From contig JAYKKT010000074.1 in the NCBI GenBank assembly GCA_036023115.1, forward strand, positions 8,640,501-8,704,500: a DNA stretch of 64,000 nucleotides, given 5' to 3'. Positions 11,855-24,585 of the stretch are shown in pieces. The DNA comes from Brasenia schreberi. Its lineage: Eukaryota; Streptophyta; Magnoliopsida; Nymphaeales; Cabombaceae. The position numbers were made by a program, and so were the translations under genes. The notes under the pieces are model-generated. The model worked only from the letters and a program-made list of their open reading frames with translations. It searched no databases and was not told the origin of the DNA. Within the stretch, counting starts at the first letter, position 1; the number at the start of each line of letters is the position of its first letter.

Positions 11855-13660
11855 TAAGGACATGATGTGAAGCATGATATTGCGTATATAAGCGATGACC
11901 ATCGATCTATTTGTAATAAACATAAACAAAATCCTCTGGCCACCAAGTTGCTCGTGCTTCTTCGTAAATGATGTTATGTATCTCTGCGGATAGTGTATTT
12001 ATGATTCATTTTCACCACATGATTTCACCAAGGAAAAGATGCATCAGTATGATCATTGTTGTCTGGTTAAATTGGTCTCTCTCTCTCTCTCTCTCTAGCC
12101 CAGTTCTTTTGCACCGAATTTCATGTGTATTGATGTGCACAGCGTCAGTGCTACCCTCGTTTGCCGTCCTACAACTTGTATTGGCCGCTGCTGCGACCAC
12201 CACTGCCCATAAAGCCAGGAGGACCCTTGCTCTTGGTACTTCCAGTGTACCCTTAATAACATGTGAATTGTAAATTTTTGTGGTCAAGTCCCTGAACTTC
12301 AAGGAGCAACCAACATGGGATGGTGAACATTAGGTGTTCTTTTTTTGGTTTCCAAGTTTTCATTGGTTGTGGTATGTCTGTAACTTCTTGGAAATGTTAA
12401 ATGCAATATTCGTATCCAATCAAAGTTTATCTAGGTAAATTTATTCAGTTCATGCATGCCCTTAGAGGGTGTTTGATTGCACAGCCCCATGCCGAATGGA
12501 TCATGCGATCTGTCGATAAATTGCGTCCTCCAATTTTACAATGTAAATGTCTGCGTAAACACCATTCCAAGGACGCACCATTCTTTGCTTCTAGACATGA
12601 CCGGTTGTTAACCAGTTTGGCACTTCAACCGAATCAGGCTAGGAACCAGATGGAACAGAAACCAGTCAAACTGAACACAATAAACCTGCAATCTGAGACC
12701 ATTCAGTTTGGCTCCAGCTCTACCTTCCATATAACTGAAACTAGGTCGGAACTGGAAGTGCTAATTCCATCTTTTTTATTTTTATTTTTAATTTGAAACA
12801 TTTAATGATTTTTTCCAGTTGTAGAGGTTTAGGACTGAAACCAGAACTGAAAGCAGTCAGATCTCGGTTCACTTCCGGTTCCTGGTTCCTGTTATGGAGG
12901 TTTGTGGCCGCGCCATCAAACATTTCCTTATAGTCGTGAGCGTCGGTGTCTTTGATATTAGTGTTCTCGCTTGTGCAGCTCCCCGTCAATTCCTTTGAGA
13001 AACTGTCATCAACACTGCACCAAAGAGCAACAGCTCACCTGGCTGCGGTGTCGACTCACAAATCGAAGGTCATGAGTTTGATACGAGGTCTAATCCCTCC
13101 CAATTTTACAACAAATTGTCATCCAGCAGTGCTTTCGCTTGTCCAAGTTCAAGGTTTTCAATGTTCAGTTGGGCCTCTTCATACACTTTGGGGAAAAAAA
13201 TCGATTTGGAGCTTCTTATCGATTAGTATTTCACTTCTTGACCTAAATATCAGTATCAGCAAGATGATCCGAACATTTCTTGCTGAACTTTTTTTTCTAT
13301 TTTTAAACATAATTTATCCATTTATAACGGCTTCTTCAGTTTTTTTTCTTTCAAATTAAACTCAAGAAAATCCAAGCAAGGCCATTATTTGCTGGTGTTT
13401 AAAATCAATTGTTAAATCCCTGAAAATGCATAGGGATGGCAATATTGACCCAACCTGTGGGCCTTGAGAATAAGATGCCCAGACCTGATACTTTCCCCGA
13501 TTAGGGGCGAGCATTATTCAGATTTAACCCAATAACCGTATTGAAATTTGTATTTCGGTTTGGTTCGGTTCTACTGAAAACCTGTTCGGGTTGTGTTTAC
13601 ATTATTATAAAAAGTTGGTTTATTAGTTCGGTTCAGTTTTTATTCTTTGAAAAACGAATA
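11855..13660. other. Intergenic, no gene recognised
   Basis: Short unrelated ORFs only. A CT run lies at 12078-12097. AATCGAAGGTCATGAGTTTG near 13062-13081 resembles AAGGTCATGAGTTCGACTC near 4553-4571, a possible shared tRNA-derived SINE remnant. No promoter or terminator is convincing. Confidence 0.4.
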
Positions 13661-13665
<5 letters not shown>

Positions 13666-13726
<61 letters not shown>

Positions 13727-13918
13727 AGTATATATGTGTATATACATACTTATATTATATATATAAACATATACATCATATACACACACACACGTGTGTG
13801 TACTATATATATATACATATACATATATGTATATGTATATAGTATATATATTTATATATATCCATACATATATACATATACATATATGTATATATATTTA
13901 TATATATCCATACATATA

Positions 13919-13970
<52 letters not shown>

Positions 13971-14090
13971 TATTGGGTAAACTGAATAACCGAACCAAAA
14001 TATCTTGGTTACCTATTCATTTTGGTTCGGGTTTGGTTATTGAATTGAACTGACGAATGCACACTCATAACCCCAATCCATGCTTGATAC

Positions 14091-14157
<67 letters not shown>

Positions 14158-14160
14158 ATA
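13666..14160. repeat. Compound (TA)n / (TG)n microsatellite block
   Basis: Nearly pure TA runs occupy about 13666-13723, 13923-13968 and 14095-14132, the last continuing into (TG)n to about 14157. Interspersed degenerate TA/CA words (13724-13920) include a partial internal duplication of the phrase TATATATCCATACATATATG. The long plus-strand ORF rich in Tyr/Ile across this block is a by-product of the repeat and is not a gene. Confidence 0.95.
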
Positions 14161-16050
14161 AAAACTGGTATATATTAATAGACTTAGGTGCTAATAAATG
14201 TAAACAAATCTCATCTATATATCTTTGATGATTGATTATTGAAATTCGAATTTAAAAAGTAAAAAGTGATCATGTGAATAAAATATACATGTAAGCTTTT
14301 TAAATTTAAATTTCAACCATCCATCACTAAAAATAAATTATTAAAATTTATTAAGATACTAAAGATAAATGATTGAAATTTAGTAAGATTTAATAACACG
14401 TATTTTAGCAAATAATGGTTCCTCTCTCTCTCTATCTATCTATATATATATATATATATATGGCCCGATTTCGCCCCTTACTCGCACTGTTCCCATCCCT
14501 AGAAATGCACAGCATTATGTCAATTTCAACATTTTCTCTGAGAGAGAGAGAGAGAAACCCTTTCGTCCAAAGCCTCTTGCGGAGATTGATAACGCTTTAG
14601 TGCACGTAATTGATTGAACCCCCATATCCCACTAATAATTTGACAATAATACATACATTACGTACCCCGAAAGGGCCAAAAACAAGTGAAATTGTCAATT
14701 TTGCTCCTAACATTTACCACAAATTACCATATCAAGCGTGCCAGAAATGAGGCACAAAACAGAAGATGTACGTTGCTCGTTTTCTGACAACAAGAGCCTT
14801 GCCTGCCTTACAGCAAAATTACTGCACCACCACTTCTTCAGAGCACGCAAAACGTGCCAGATGAGGTGCCAGTTTCGATGCCCGCCCAAAAGCTTTCTCC
14901 AATCAAATAGCAGGACACTGCCTTGTATCTCACAATGCGATCATCGACAATGTGTGGAAGCTTGCTTCATCAGGCTGCACCGTCGGGAAACGCCGAATGT
15001 CGCCGACCCTCTCGAAGATGAGCCGAAGAGCTCTCTCCCATCTCCGGCTATTGGACGTCGGGGAGTCCTCGAGAACAATGTGTCCTAACCGGAAGAAGAA
15101 AAGAGTTGAAGAAGTCGTGAGATCGCGATAAGATCTGGATACCTGACTCCATAAGAGAAACTTAAGCGTGTAGGGGCAAAGGAGCAGTGTGATCAATTGG
15201 CACGAGTTGCCACCTGTTAGCAGCCTGACCTTGGCTGCAATTATCATATGATACACCATCACCTTCTTCTGCTGAGGAAACAACCTGTGGGAAGCAGAGG
15301 AAGAGGAGAATATGCGAAGATGGGGAAGATTCGCAGGCATACAGAGGGTTCATATAAGGAGAGAACTGAGGCTTTTGCCTGTATCACATGAAAGGATGAG
15401 GTTGATGGGAAAGAGACCCCATTGAATGAGACTTTGCTTTATTTTGGCCCTCATGCAAATGGTGGGGGGCATCTGTAGCTTGTCTTTATCGTTGATTCGA
15501 TCGATACAGCATAGATTTTTATGAACTTGGTTGTGATAATTGCAAAGATAAGAGAAGGTAGGGAATCAATGAGTTAGTAGTACCTTTAGTTGTCGGCATA
15601 AAGTAAACCCTTGTGAGATACTAACGCGGTTAATATGCAAACAATTCAACTACAAGAATTTTACAACGATTGAATTAAACTGAGAGGAATGATAGAGTAC
15701 TCGGGAGTACATAACTCTGAAGACTTCAATAATTGGATCAAGTATGATCAACGGATGTATAAAAATGGCAAAAAAATGTTTTTCCTAGTTTTAAAATACA
15801 AAAATAAGTACATTGTACACATTTGAACTGTTAATGAGACTCGATTCAGTGGTAGTGGTTGATAATTCGAGTGTGATTATCTGCTTACTCTTGACCGTTG
15901 GATTGAACCCAAATGAAGGGTCAGGACGTCTGAAAAAGACAAAGTTGTAATTTGAAAGTACAAAAGCAAACACATTATTTTTTCTGCATACGTTCAAATA
16001 ATTGATATGACTAAGGTACTCCACAATCATAATCGTTAGATCGAATACAG
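14161..16050. other. Intergenic; unrecognised ORFs at 14.7-15.35 kb
   Basis: 14161-14420 is AT-rich and 14430-14461 is another CT/TA run. Overlapping ORFs of about 60-136 residues lie at 14738-15088 (+), 14930-15340 (-) and 15162-15353 (-). None matches a family I know. Base composition at 14.74-15.35 kb is more gene-like (higher GC) than its surroundings, so a small unknown gene or gene fragment is possible. Nothing is seen in 15.4-16.05 kb. Confidence 0.4.
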
Positions 16051-16054
16051 AACC

Positions 16055-16245
16055 AAAGATACTTTTATAATTAAAACAAGAACCTTCACATCCCACTGGT
16101 TACCGAACCCAATCCAATAATCTAAAATTTAGAAGTAAATACTCCCATAGTACCAGGATGTGTGGTGCTTTTCACGTATACGCTTTGGTATTTGGGTACG
16201 ATGTCTACTTTTTGAAGTTTTAGTTGAATATAGAAATATGCTTGA

Positions 16246-16294
<49 letters not shown>

Positions 16295-16650
16295 ATCAGA
16301 TCTTGTCTACCACTAATATGTTTACTTATTGCTTTTAATGATACGAATATAATTTAAAATAAAGTTGTAATGTCTTTGGAAAAAATAAGTAAGACAATGT
16401 TATTACAATTCAATCACCAGTAAGAGATGTGCAAATAAAACAAAAGATACTTTTATAAGTACCTTGCTTTCGCTACACACATCCCACTGTTCACCAAGCT
16501 CAATCCCATAGTCTAAAATTTAAAAGTACATGCTCCCATAGTATCAGGGTGTGTGGTGCTTTTCACGTATACGCTTTGGTATGTGGGTACCATGTCTACT
16601 TTTTTTGAGTTTTAATTGAATGTAAAAATATGTTTGATTTATATAGATTT

Positions 16651-16717
<67 letters not shown>

Positions 16718-16730
16718 ATCGGATCTTGTT
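16055..16730 (+). repeat. Tandem duplication, period about 388 bp, each unit ending in a microsatellite
   Basis: The unit starting AAAGATACTTTTATAA at 16055 recurs at 16443. Both contain CTTTTCACGTATACGCTTTG and end at ATGAAAATC.GATCTTGT after a dinucleotide run: (TA)n at about 16250-16290 in the first, (CA)n plus (TA)n at about 16653-16713 in the second. The units differ by scattered substitutions, and the microsatellites have diverged in kind. Confidence 0.85.
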
Positions 16731-17094
16731 CATTTTTGTGATATAAATATAATTTTGAAAAATTTAAGAAATTTTGAAAAAATGTGTAAGATAATATTAT
16801 TACACCTATACTTGTAAAAAATAAAGATTGAAAGTGAGCGAGTAGGGACAGTGGTGAGCAGGAGATGTCAAGATGAGTCGGGCTGGCCCACATTTTATAT
16901 GGGCTTCTAAAGTGCTGGCTGGTCAGCAGCCCCCCCACCTACCCACCCACACTTATATATAGTTTTTTTCACTCCATATATCTATCTATCTATATAGTTT
17001 TTATTACATGTATATATATAGTATATATGGCTCATATATATACACTATATATATATACTATATACATATTGTATATATGTATAGTTTTTTCAAT

Positions 17095-17137
<43 letters not shown>

Positions 17138-17185
17138 AGCTTTTTCCATTACATGTATATATGAATATACATACACACACATATA

Positions 17186-17226
<41 letters not shown>

Positions 17227-17878
17227 TTTTTGTATTACATGTGTATATGACTTGTTGAAGCCTGTTATGATGGGATTTAGACTTCAAGTAGATTTAGATC
17301 GAGTCCTATAGACCCAATCTAGTATCCAATATATCAGCTTTGCTCGACCCGCTTCGATCTTGAAGACCATTCGACCTTGGTTCATATATGAACGATAATT
17401 CTCTGACCCGGCCCTGCACTTTTTTGGGACTGAACCCTCTGACCAAGCCCATTTTAACACGCCCCATTACCGTCTCTACTGCAAAGCAGACAAGTGCATG
17501 AGCGCTCCACGCGGTTCGAGATCTGACCGGTTGAGAGTCCAGACCGATTGACATCTCATCCTCTCAAAACCCTTCCAAAACCCTCACGGCGCGACCTGGA
17601 AATCAACAATCAACATGACGGTCGGGCTGAATCCGACCTTAGGACGATAAACACTCCGATGGTTTTCGACTTTTAAGGTACTGAAAGCTCCAAAGTGTTA
17701 CGTTCCAAATCGAAGCTTTTGCAATCTAGATTGTTCACGTTGGAAGCCTCAAGGTCAAGCACTCACTGTGTTTCCCGAAGGCCTCAAATCTACGTCGATT
17801 TCTGTAATTTGAAACCCTAGGGCGTTGATAGTGAAGAAATTCGTGTTCTTTTGTCTTTCTACCGGCCTATAAGGAGCA
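16731..17878. other. Upstream region of NEP1 with TA microsatellites
   Basis: TA runs lie at about 17098-17133 and 17188-17222, with TATC repeats near 16980. 17230-17878 is more complex sequence and holds only short ORFs I do not recognise. It should contain the NEP1 promoter, but I see no clear TATA box at a suitable distance, as is common for housekeeping genes. Confidence 0.5.
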
Positions 17879-20733
17879 ATGGTCCGGCCATATGCGGTTA
17901 AGGGTGTGAAGCGGAAGTGGAGGGAGGCAGAGAAGGAGAGTCCCACAGAGGAGATAGAGTCCGATCCATCGACGACGCTCTCTGAATCAGTTGGAATCCC
18001 CTCGCCCTTGACTGCTGGTGCTGGAGATGGAGCCAAGCCGGGGGTCGTCTTCGTCCTGGAGAAGGCGTCGCTGGAGTACGCGACCGTTGGGAAGGTGCGT
18101 ATATGCGTGCTTGTGTGTGTGTTTGGGGTGGGTGGGTTGTGGGGGGAGGGGGGGTGTTTGGATTAACTGTGGTTGCATGTTATATGTTTCTTATTGGATT
18201 ATGTTGGCTGTCTTCAGACGTTCCAGCTGCTGAATTCGGACGATCATGTCAACTTTTTTAAGAAGCACAAACTTGATCCCGCTGCTTATCGGCCAGATAT
18301 TACTCACCAGGTTAGGGGCTTCATTAGCGACTCATTGCATTGCATTTGTTGTGTTTCGGAAGTTAATCTTCCCGCCTTTGTTGGTACCCTGGAAAGTATT
18401 AGGCTGACATCCGTAAAAATGTGTGGAATTATTTTCCTTCATTTGCTTTGTGTCTGCGGCATGGTTGCTGTGGTAGCGGAAGCATTAGCGGTGCAATCTG
18501 ATTTTATGGATTTATTCATCTATTTACAGTTGCAATTTGTTGCCTGGACACACGCGCACACATACACAGATGCACATACGCACGCGCATTTAGATCCACT
18601 TATTCATTCGAACATTAAGAGGAAGCAGGATTCTGCATTCTATCTGTAGAAACTTGTCAATGTATTTTCATTCATTCGCTTTGTATCTGAGTCTGTGGTA
18701 GGGGAAGTGGTAATAGCAGAACCTGATTTATGGTTTTATTCATTCATTTAAAGGTGAATCTGTTTACTGGCTCTTCAGGTCGCCTCGTGTCATAGTCCTT
18801 GTAGTCTAATTTACCTAGGATTGTACCCAAAACCGATATATATCGTGTCATTGTTGGAATGTCACAATGGCGTATGTTGCAATAAATGATCTTCTTTTAA
18901 TATCCTGAGTTGCGAATGTTATTGTCATGATGAATTATGATGTTCCTGGTCTCTTCTGTTCTGGCTTGTTATAGGCTCTTCTTGCGATCCTAGACAGCCC
19001 TCTTAACAAATCTGGGAGGGTTCAAGCAGTGTACGTCCATACAGAAAAGAATGTGCTTTTTGAAGTGAACCCACAAGTTCGGTTGCCAAGAACATACAAG
19101 CGTTTTAGCGGTGTCATCTGTAAGTGGCTTCAGTTAATTCATAACCTCATATCATGTTTTAGCCTTTTAGGTTTGCGTGTGTCCCTTGACATATGATATG
19201 CTTTAAAACAACTGTAGTGCAGGTGTTACAAAATAAAAACATCCGAGCTGCTGATGGGTCCGGTTTTCTGCTTCATAAAATAGAAAACCCAGTTTCACGT
19301 CATTTACCTCCCAATTCCAGGCGAATAGGTGAGCATGTGGTATAACAGTATTCATCCTTTTCTCTGTTTTGGTGGTTGGTGGTTGTTGTGAGTGGTTTAA
19401 TAATCTTTTTGAATTTTTTAATGTTTTAAACAGGTCTCTCTTACAGTTCAAAAAAATTAGTTCACGTGAGTAACTATGTGGCCTCAACAAGCGATGATGC
19501 TAACTTCGTGTTTGTGGTATGTTGGCCAACCAATTCAAAAGCTTCCCTGGCATGCTTAATTTCAAGCTTAAGTGCAGAGCACAACTTAATACTTAATTTT
19601 TGTCTTGTATCACTACAAGTTTGGAAAGAAATCACAGTTCAATTTTATGTCATCAATAAGCAGGTTGGTGCAATGGCCAACGGGAAGATAGACACAGATT
19701 ACCTGGATGACTTAATAGCTGGTAAGTTTCATGGCAGTACAGGTGATCAACAGATTCTATTTCTTGTGCTTAAAGTATGACCCTGATCTAACTTCTTTGA
19801 TTAACTCATGATTATTCTATAATTGAAGGCTATGTTGGTTCACGATTATTCCATGTGATTTACTGTTTCTTGTTAACTATAGTTAGGCTGTTTGTTTCTT
19901 GTGCACTATTGATGGGCCATTTAGCTAGTCTATCACCAATTTTTGGATTATGTGTCTGTACTGGGAGAAAGTTCTGAGCCTTCCACATACGGCATGATTG
20001 CCAGATATGGCCATGATGACGATAGAAGTTACCTTTCCACAAGAAAGTTAGAAAATATCACAGGAAATTGGAAATACTGTTCAAACCTCTTCATCACATT
20101 GTGATATCCTTTTCTGCATTGGTGATGTTTCTCATGTTTAATGTTTCTTGTACTAATGATGTTCCTTATTTCACTTAATAATTTCTTATATTCCTTCATG
20201 CCTTGGTTTAAGTTATCTGAGTTTTTATAAGAATAATTTTAAGGTTTGGGAGAAACTATGGCTGTCAAGGATATTATTTACTGGCCCAAAATCATGCTTC
20301 AACCAATGGTTTACACTTTCAGAATTTGCTTGTGAAAATCTATTTGAAAATGTATATCGATCTGTTTTGTGTGAAATTTCCGTTACCGATTCATTAAAAA
20401 GAATATGTTTCATAGTGGTTAGTCAATCATTTTGCCAAATTGAGATGGGTGTAGGAATGCAGTTTTCTGGCTCATTAAATTAGCATAAAGACAAAGTCAT
20501 GTGTATTAATGTTCTGGAAGCTTGTTAGACTCAGATTCGCTAAAGTCTTAGAGTAGTCATTTTTTGGCCATCTGCAAGGTTTCCAGTAGCATGTTATATA
20601 TTGGTGTTATCTTTGACATGGTGAAGTGGCTACCTGACTCCTCTCATTTGCAGTTTCCCGCTATCCTCTTACTGCTGCCTGCAGCATCTCAAGGATCTCC
20701 TACGCGTTGGAACAGAAATGGAAGATCTCATAG
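17879..20733 (+). CDS. NEP1: 18S rRNA pseudouridine N1-methyltransferase NEP1/EMG1
   Basis: Seven exons join in phase: 17879-18094, 18218-18310, 18975-19119, 19218-19328, 19434-19516, 19664-19721, 20654-20733, giving 786 nt or 261 residues. Splice sites are GT-AG. Family signatures appear in order: [16 protein letters not shown] near residues 58-72; [71 protein letters not shown]; and the C-terminal [20 protein letters not shown], the trefoil-knot end. From family knowledge, the SPOUT-fold enzyme methylates N1 of a pseudouridine in 18S rRNA in the nucleolus and is needed for small-subunit assembly. The N-terminal 55 residues are charged and variable. No lesion is seen. The exon 4 acceptor at 19217 was chosen over the nearby CAG at 19222 because only it keeps frame. 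Confidence 0.95.
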
Positions 20734-22955
20734 GTTTTCTTTACTTGCTTTGGTTTCATGAACCATCACTATATCCTGTTGTTGGTATCTTATGAACTTT
20801 TATTCATGTCTCTTAATATACAATAGTTCGTGCTGCTGATTGTTACCATCATTTATTCACAACCTTTGCAAGGGCCAAATGTAGCAAGAGAAAGATGGAA
20901 CATTGAGAAGGGTAGGAAGGTGGGTGGTAGTATGAATGATCTGAAATGTCTAAAGGAATTCTTCAGGGTTTTGGCAATGAAGACAACTTGACTTTTGTCT
21001 TGTACTGCACGCCAACCGATTTTCCAACGGAAGCTCACAAAGCTTCCTCATCAAATGCAGTTTCTAAAATCACCAGTTTGATATATTATGTTATCATAAC
21101 ATGGATTTCCTGCTTTTTAGACACAAGTAGTGTTCCCTGCTGTGCCGAAGTGAAGTTTCTGATGTTTGGAAACAGTGACAAAAATAAAAGCCATGGTAGA
21201 GATGGTGGATTTCTACTCTCAGTGTTGAAATTGCTTTCATCTTCCCCTCCTCAACCCACAACCACAAGCCCTTAGTTTTGACTATGGAGCTCATGGAAGG
21301 ACCATCAGCTTCTATCACCTGTTTTCCGCAATTTTATAAGATAAAACTGAAAGATGCATGTCACCAGGGATGGTGCACTTCCTTTGATCTAGGGCTCTCT
21401 GTTCTTTTTCTCTCGTTCGCTGAGCCAAACATATAGCGAATCATTGCGTAAGAATTCTATAAGCTGCTAACTGGCACCCGAAAAGGCGACCTTAGCAATT
21501 ATTAATGGGTGTCTATTGCTCGAGAATGTTTGTTATTGGTGAATAAGCTTGCACTCTTGACCTCTAAATCATGAGAAAACACTACTTATTATCTAAATAT
21601 TTAAATCTCTTACCCGTCATTGATCTATTTCTTTTGAGAAGCTGCCTGCAGGACAAATCCTAAGCAAATGGGAAACGACGGAAGAGATTGAGAAATTAAC
21701 CTTTCACAAATTGGTTATCGCGCGTAATGGACAGTTTTTAGCCGCATCAATCCATTAGTAATTTTGAGCTAAACTGAGGACGAGCTCTGGGAAAACCTTG
21801 ATCGACAGACGTTCCTAAGAATGGATGTCATCTAGCCATCGGGGCCCATCGTTGGCATAGAGTGGTTACAAGCTTCTTTCTTAGGGATCAAGAGTTCAAT
21901 TTGTAGAAAAGCCGTTCTTATGGAATGGTTTACATTGATAAAATACTTCCTTCCTTATTAATGATTGGGAGATAAAGCTAAACTTGGTGGGTTGGCCTGA
22001 GTTATTAGGAGAGTTTGAGCTTAATCCAGGGGTAATTTTATTACAAACTAGGCCCAAAGAACGTTAAGCTAAAGATGATCACACAGGAAGCTAATGTGTG
22101 GAAGATAAGATTATGGCTTCACTTGCTTTGCTCTAGGTGCACTTGTTCAAGAGAAGAAAAGAGTGGAAATGAAAAGACTTCTAACTTTCATCAATAACAC
22201 CAAAACAGGATAATGCCAACTTAAGTGAGGTTATATGATTATATTGAGTCTACATCAGAATGAAGGAGTGGCTCCATCTTTGCATACCTATAACATGCAT
22301 AGGCTCCATCTTTGCATACCTATAACATGCATATTTATGCATTTCTTTTGATTTTAGGAGCGTTAAAGATATATAAAACATAACTTTATCATATTCGTTT
22401 GCTAAAAAAATAAAAAACAAAGGGAACGTATTGGTTTGCATGTGTAGGTTGCAGGATCCTGTTTTCCAAGAATCAAGCATCAAAATGAATCAATGAAGAC
22501 AAAAGGTGCCTTCAAGATAAACCAATGAGCTATGGAGGTGTCTTTTAATGCGTTAACTTCAAGGATTTACTTAAATGTGCCGATTTTTCTTCTTTGAACT
22601 CAATGCGGCCCAAATTTATACATGGAGCCAGGGACGTTAAATTTACCTACTAAAACATGCAAAACTTCATTGATTTACCTTGACGTGAGCGAGGTCTGAT
22701 CCCATGACATCTCTAAATTGCAATTAGACCGAAGGAAACGCCACAAAGTTCCTTCGCATTGGCCTCTTTCTGAGGGGAGGTCCAAAGGGATGAGGTGAAG
22801 CCGGATGGTGGTGTGTATTTGGGCAAAACTTTATAGTCCTTTCCGACTTCTTTCATCATCGACCTATTTCAACATGGTTCAGTTCCTCATCTTCGCCTTC
22901 CAATTTCAGCGTGCGACGATTGTTTTGCGTTCTCGGTTTCATCAATGCCGCCAAG
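20734..22955. other. Intergenic, no gene recognised
   Basis: The 3' flank of NEP1 comes first. No ORF here resembles a known family. GTTGGCATAGAGTGGTTACA near 21851-21870 followed by AGAGTTCAATTTG resembles decayed tRNA A and B boxes, a weak SINE hint. A 32-bp tandem duplication is listed separately. Confidence 0.45.
22270..22333. repeat. Perfect 32-bp tandem duplication
   Basis: Two identical adjacent units beginning GGCTCCATCTTTGCATACCT occupy 22270-22301 and 22302-22333. The lack of mismatches suggests a recent event. Confidence 0.95.
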
Positions 22956-22959
22956 AGTT

Positions 22960-23340
22960 TGACGAAATATCATGGAGAATATCCTCGAGAAAACACCAAC
23001 TTGTGGGCTCTCTACTAGCAAGACTGGTGAAGTATCTCTTCAACTGTCACGGAAAATTTCAAATGGCTTGAACTCAAGTGGCAGTAATACCTTGGCAAGC
23101 CGTCCAAGTTTTCGTCTCAATGCTCGAGATGGACCGCCATCCAACTTACATCACCTATGCGCTTGTCCTTCCGCTCCATTTCAAGCGTCCAACAAATTCA
23201 TTCCTGTATAATTCGAGTGTTCTGTGCCCTCTTTCTAAGCGAGTGTTCTTAATGAATTCCACAGTTCTTAAGATGTTGCCGACGCGAACAATGTATTTGA
23301 TCGCAATTTGTGCCATAATCTGTCTTGTAGAACATAATTG
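22960..23340 (+). pseudogene. Probable decayed PLS-type PPR gene fragment
   Basis: Short pieces in different plus-strand frames read like a plant-editing-type PPR protein: AVQVFVSMLEMDRHPTYITY near 23091-23155 (PPR helix B/A pattern), then ISSVQQIHSCIIR near 23178-23217, where the family commonly has QIHS.IIK. Several stops and frame changes separate them. I infer a small relic of a PPR gene. It is unrelated in class to the intact PPR at 1.9-4.4 kb. Resemblance is by eye only. Confidence 0.4.
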
Positions 23341-24300
23341 ATCATGGGTACATTTGCAAAATGTATATTTGCCATTAACCAGCCCTCCTCCCTTATCTTT
23401 AATCAAGTTGTCTACTTTTGTCAGGCCCCAACAAATATGTCCACAAACATTAACATGTCATGGTTAGTCTATGCTAGTTTTGGATCTTTATTCTGCTCAA
23501 ACTTGAACTAAAATGAATTCATTTTGAATAGTTTGTTTTTGAATTCATTTGGATATCGACTTAAACCGTTTAAAGCAAATTAAACCCAAACCACAGCCGA
23601 TTTGCTAGACATAAGCCGGTAGCAATGGGAAGTCATTATAAATGTAAGGTTGGTTGCATCAAATAAGCTCCCCATGTATGGGATAAGTTGAACTCCAAAA
23701 GCTGCCTAAACCCAGCTCGTAAATATTACGAGACAAATTACTGCGTTTTGGGAAGGATGAATCGCTCCCCAAAAAAATTATATGGATTCTCTCCCAATTG
23801 GTTGGATCCTAGGTGCAACCATTTCAATGGAACGGGTATTTCGATGAATTCTTTCTTCGGACAGAAGAAGATTGTGTAAGCACTTACTCGAAATCTCACT
23901 TATCAGATCCCACACAGGTTGAATGGATCGGAGAAGGTAGGATTCCCCTCCAAACCATTTGAGTTAAAATTGATTATTGTTCATATCCAGTTCGGACTAT
24001 CTATGGAGTATTCTTGCATTTTTTTTAAAATAGACGACTGAGTGAAAAACTGATGAGCAGTGTTTAAATAGTTTGCCACTACCACATGATAATATACATT
24101 TAGATCCGAACCATCCATTCATGATGGACGATTAGCCATTGCTAAGCATAAGACATAGGGACCCACCTAAATGATACTAATCAACTATAGCTGTTGATCA
24201 TCATTCATGAACGGCTGAGATGTCAACATAGATTTAGCAGAATCTAGTTTGACGCATTCTTTGAGCGAGTGGCCACGCGTTTGGCTGGCCTTTTCAACCC
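23341..24300. other. Intergenic, no gene recognised
   Basis: AT-rich spacer with short ORFs (for example 23688-23879) that I cannot assign. It leads into the small-ORF locus at 24.43 kb. Confidence 0.4.
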
Positions 24301-24330
24301 GGACGGCAACAGAGAGCTGGACCGATCGTC

Positions 24331-24338
24331 TTTATAAG
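24331..24338 (+). promoter_or_regulatory. Possible TATA box for the 24433 small ORF
   Basis: TTTATAAG at 24331-24338 stands about 95 bp upstream of the ATG at 24433. A start site about 30 bp downstream would leave a 5' UTR of roughly 65-70 nt, which is reasonable for plants. Inference only. Confidence 0.4.
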
Positions 24339-24432
24339 AACGCCGAGAAGAAGCCGAAGGAATTCATCGTCGGCCGCCATTGAGGCGTTTCCCAAGTGTG
24401 TCATTTCTTTTGACTTGTTTTCTACTAGTGGC

Positions 24433-24585
24433 ATGGGGTCTGCAGTGTATGTCGAGGACGTCCGGACTACCACCACCACTACCTACCGGCGGTACGTCCC
24501 GAAGAGGGGCAGAGTTCTCGAAATGGTGTTGAAGAACCTTATCAGGAAGATGAAGGCGTTGAAGAAAGCCGCCTTCTGCGGCTAG
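24433..24585 (+). CDS. Putative 50-residue basic small protein, unknown function
   Basis: The ORF runs ATG 24433 to TAG 24583-24585, 50 residues. It starts MGSAVYVEDVRTTTTTTYRR, then YVPKRGRVLEMVLKNLIRKM, then KALKKAAFCG. It is very basic with an amphipathic C-terminal half and no hydrophobic signal peptide. The region is GC-richer than its flanks, with third positions mostly G or C, unlike the surrounding spacer. A TATA-like site lies upstream. The Arg-Tyr-Val-Pro-x-Arg-Gly motif gives me an impression of small uncharacterised plant proteins, but I cannot name a family. It is too short to be proven by sequence alone. Confidence 0.5.
   Translation: MGSAVYVEDVRTTTTTTYRRYVPKRGRVLEMVLKNLIRKMKALKKAAFCG

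Noticed and set aside
13541..14053. 170-residue plus-strand ORF rich in Ile/Tyr
   Set aside because: It is a translation of (TA)n/(CA)n repeats and has no protein-like composition outside them.
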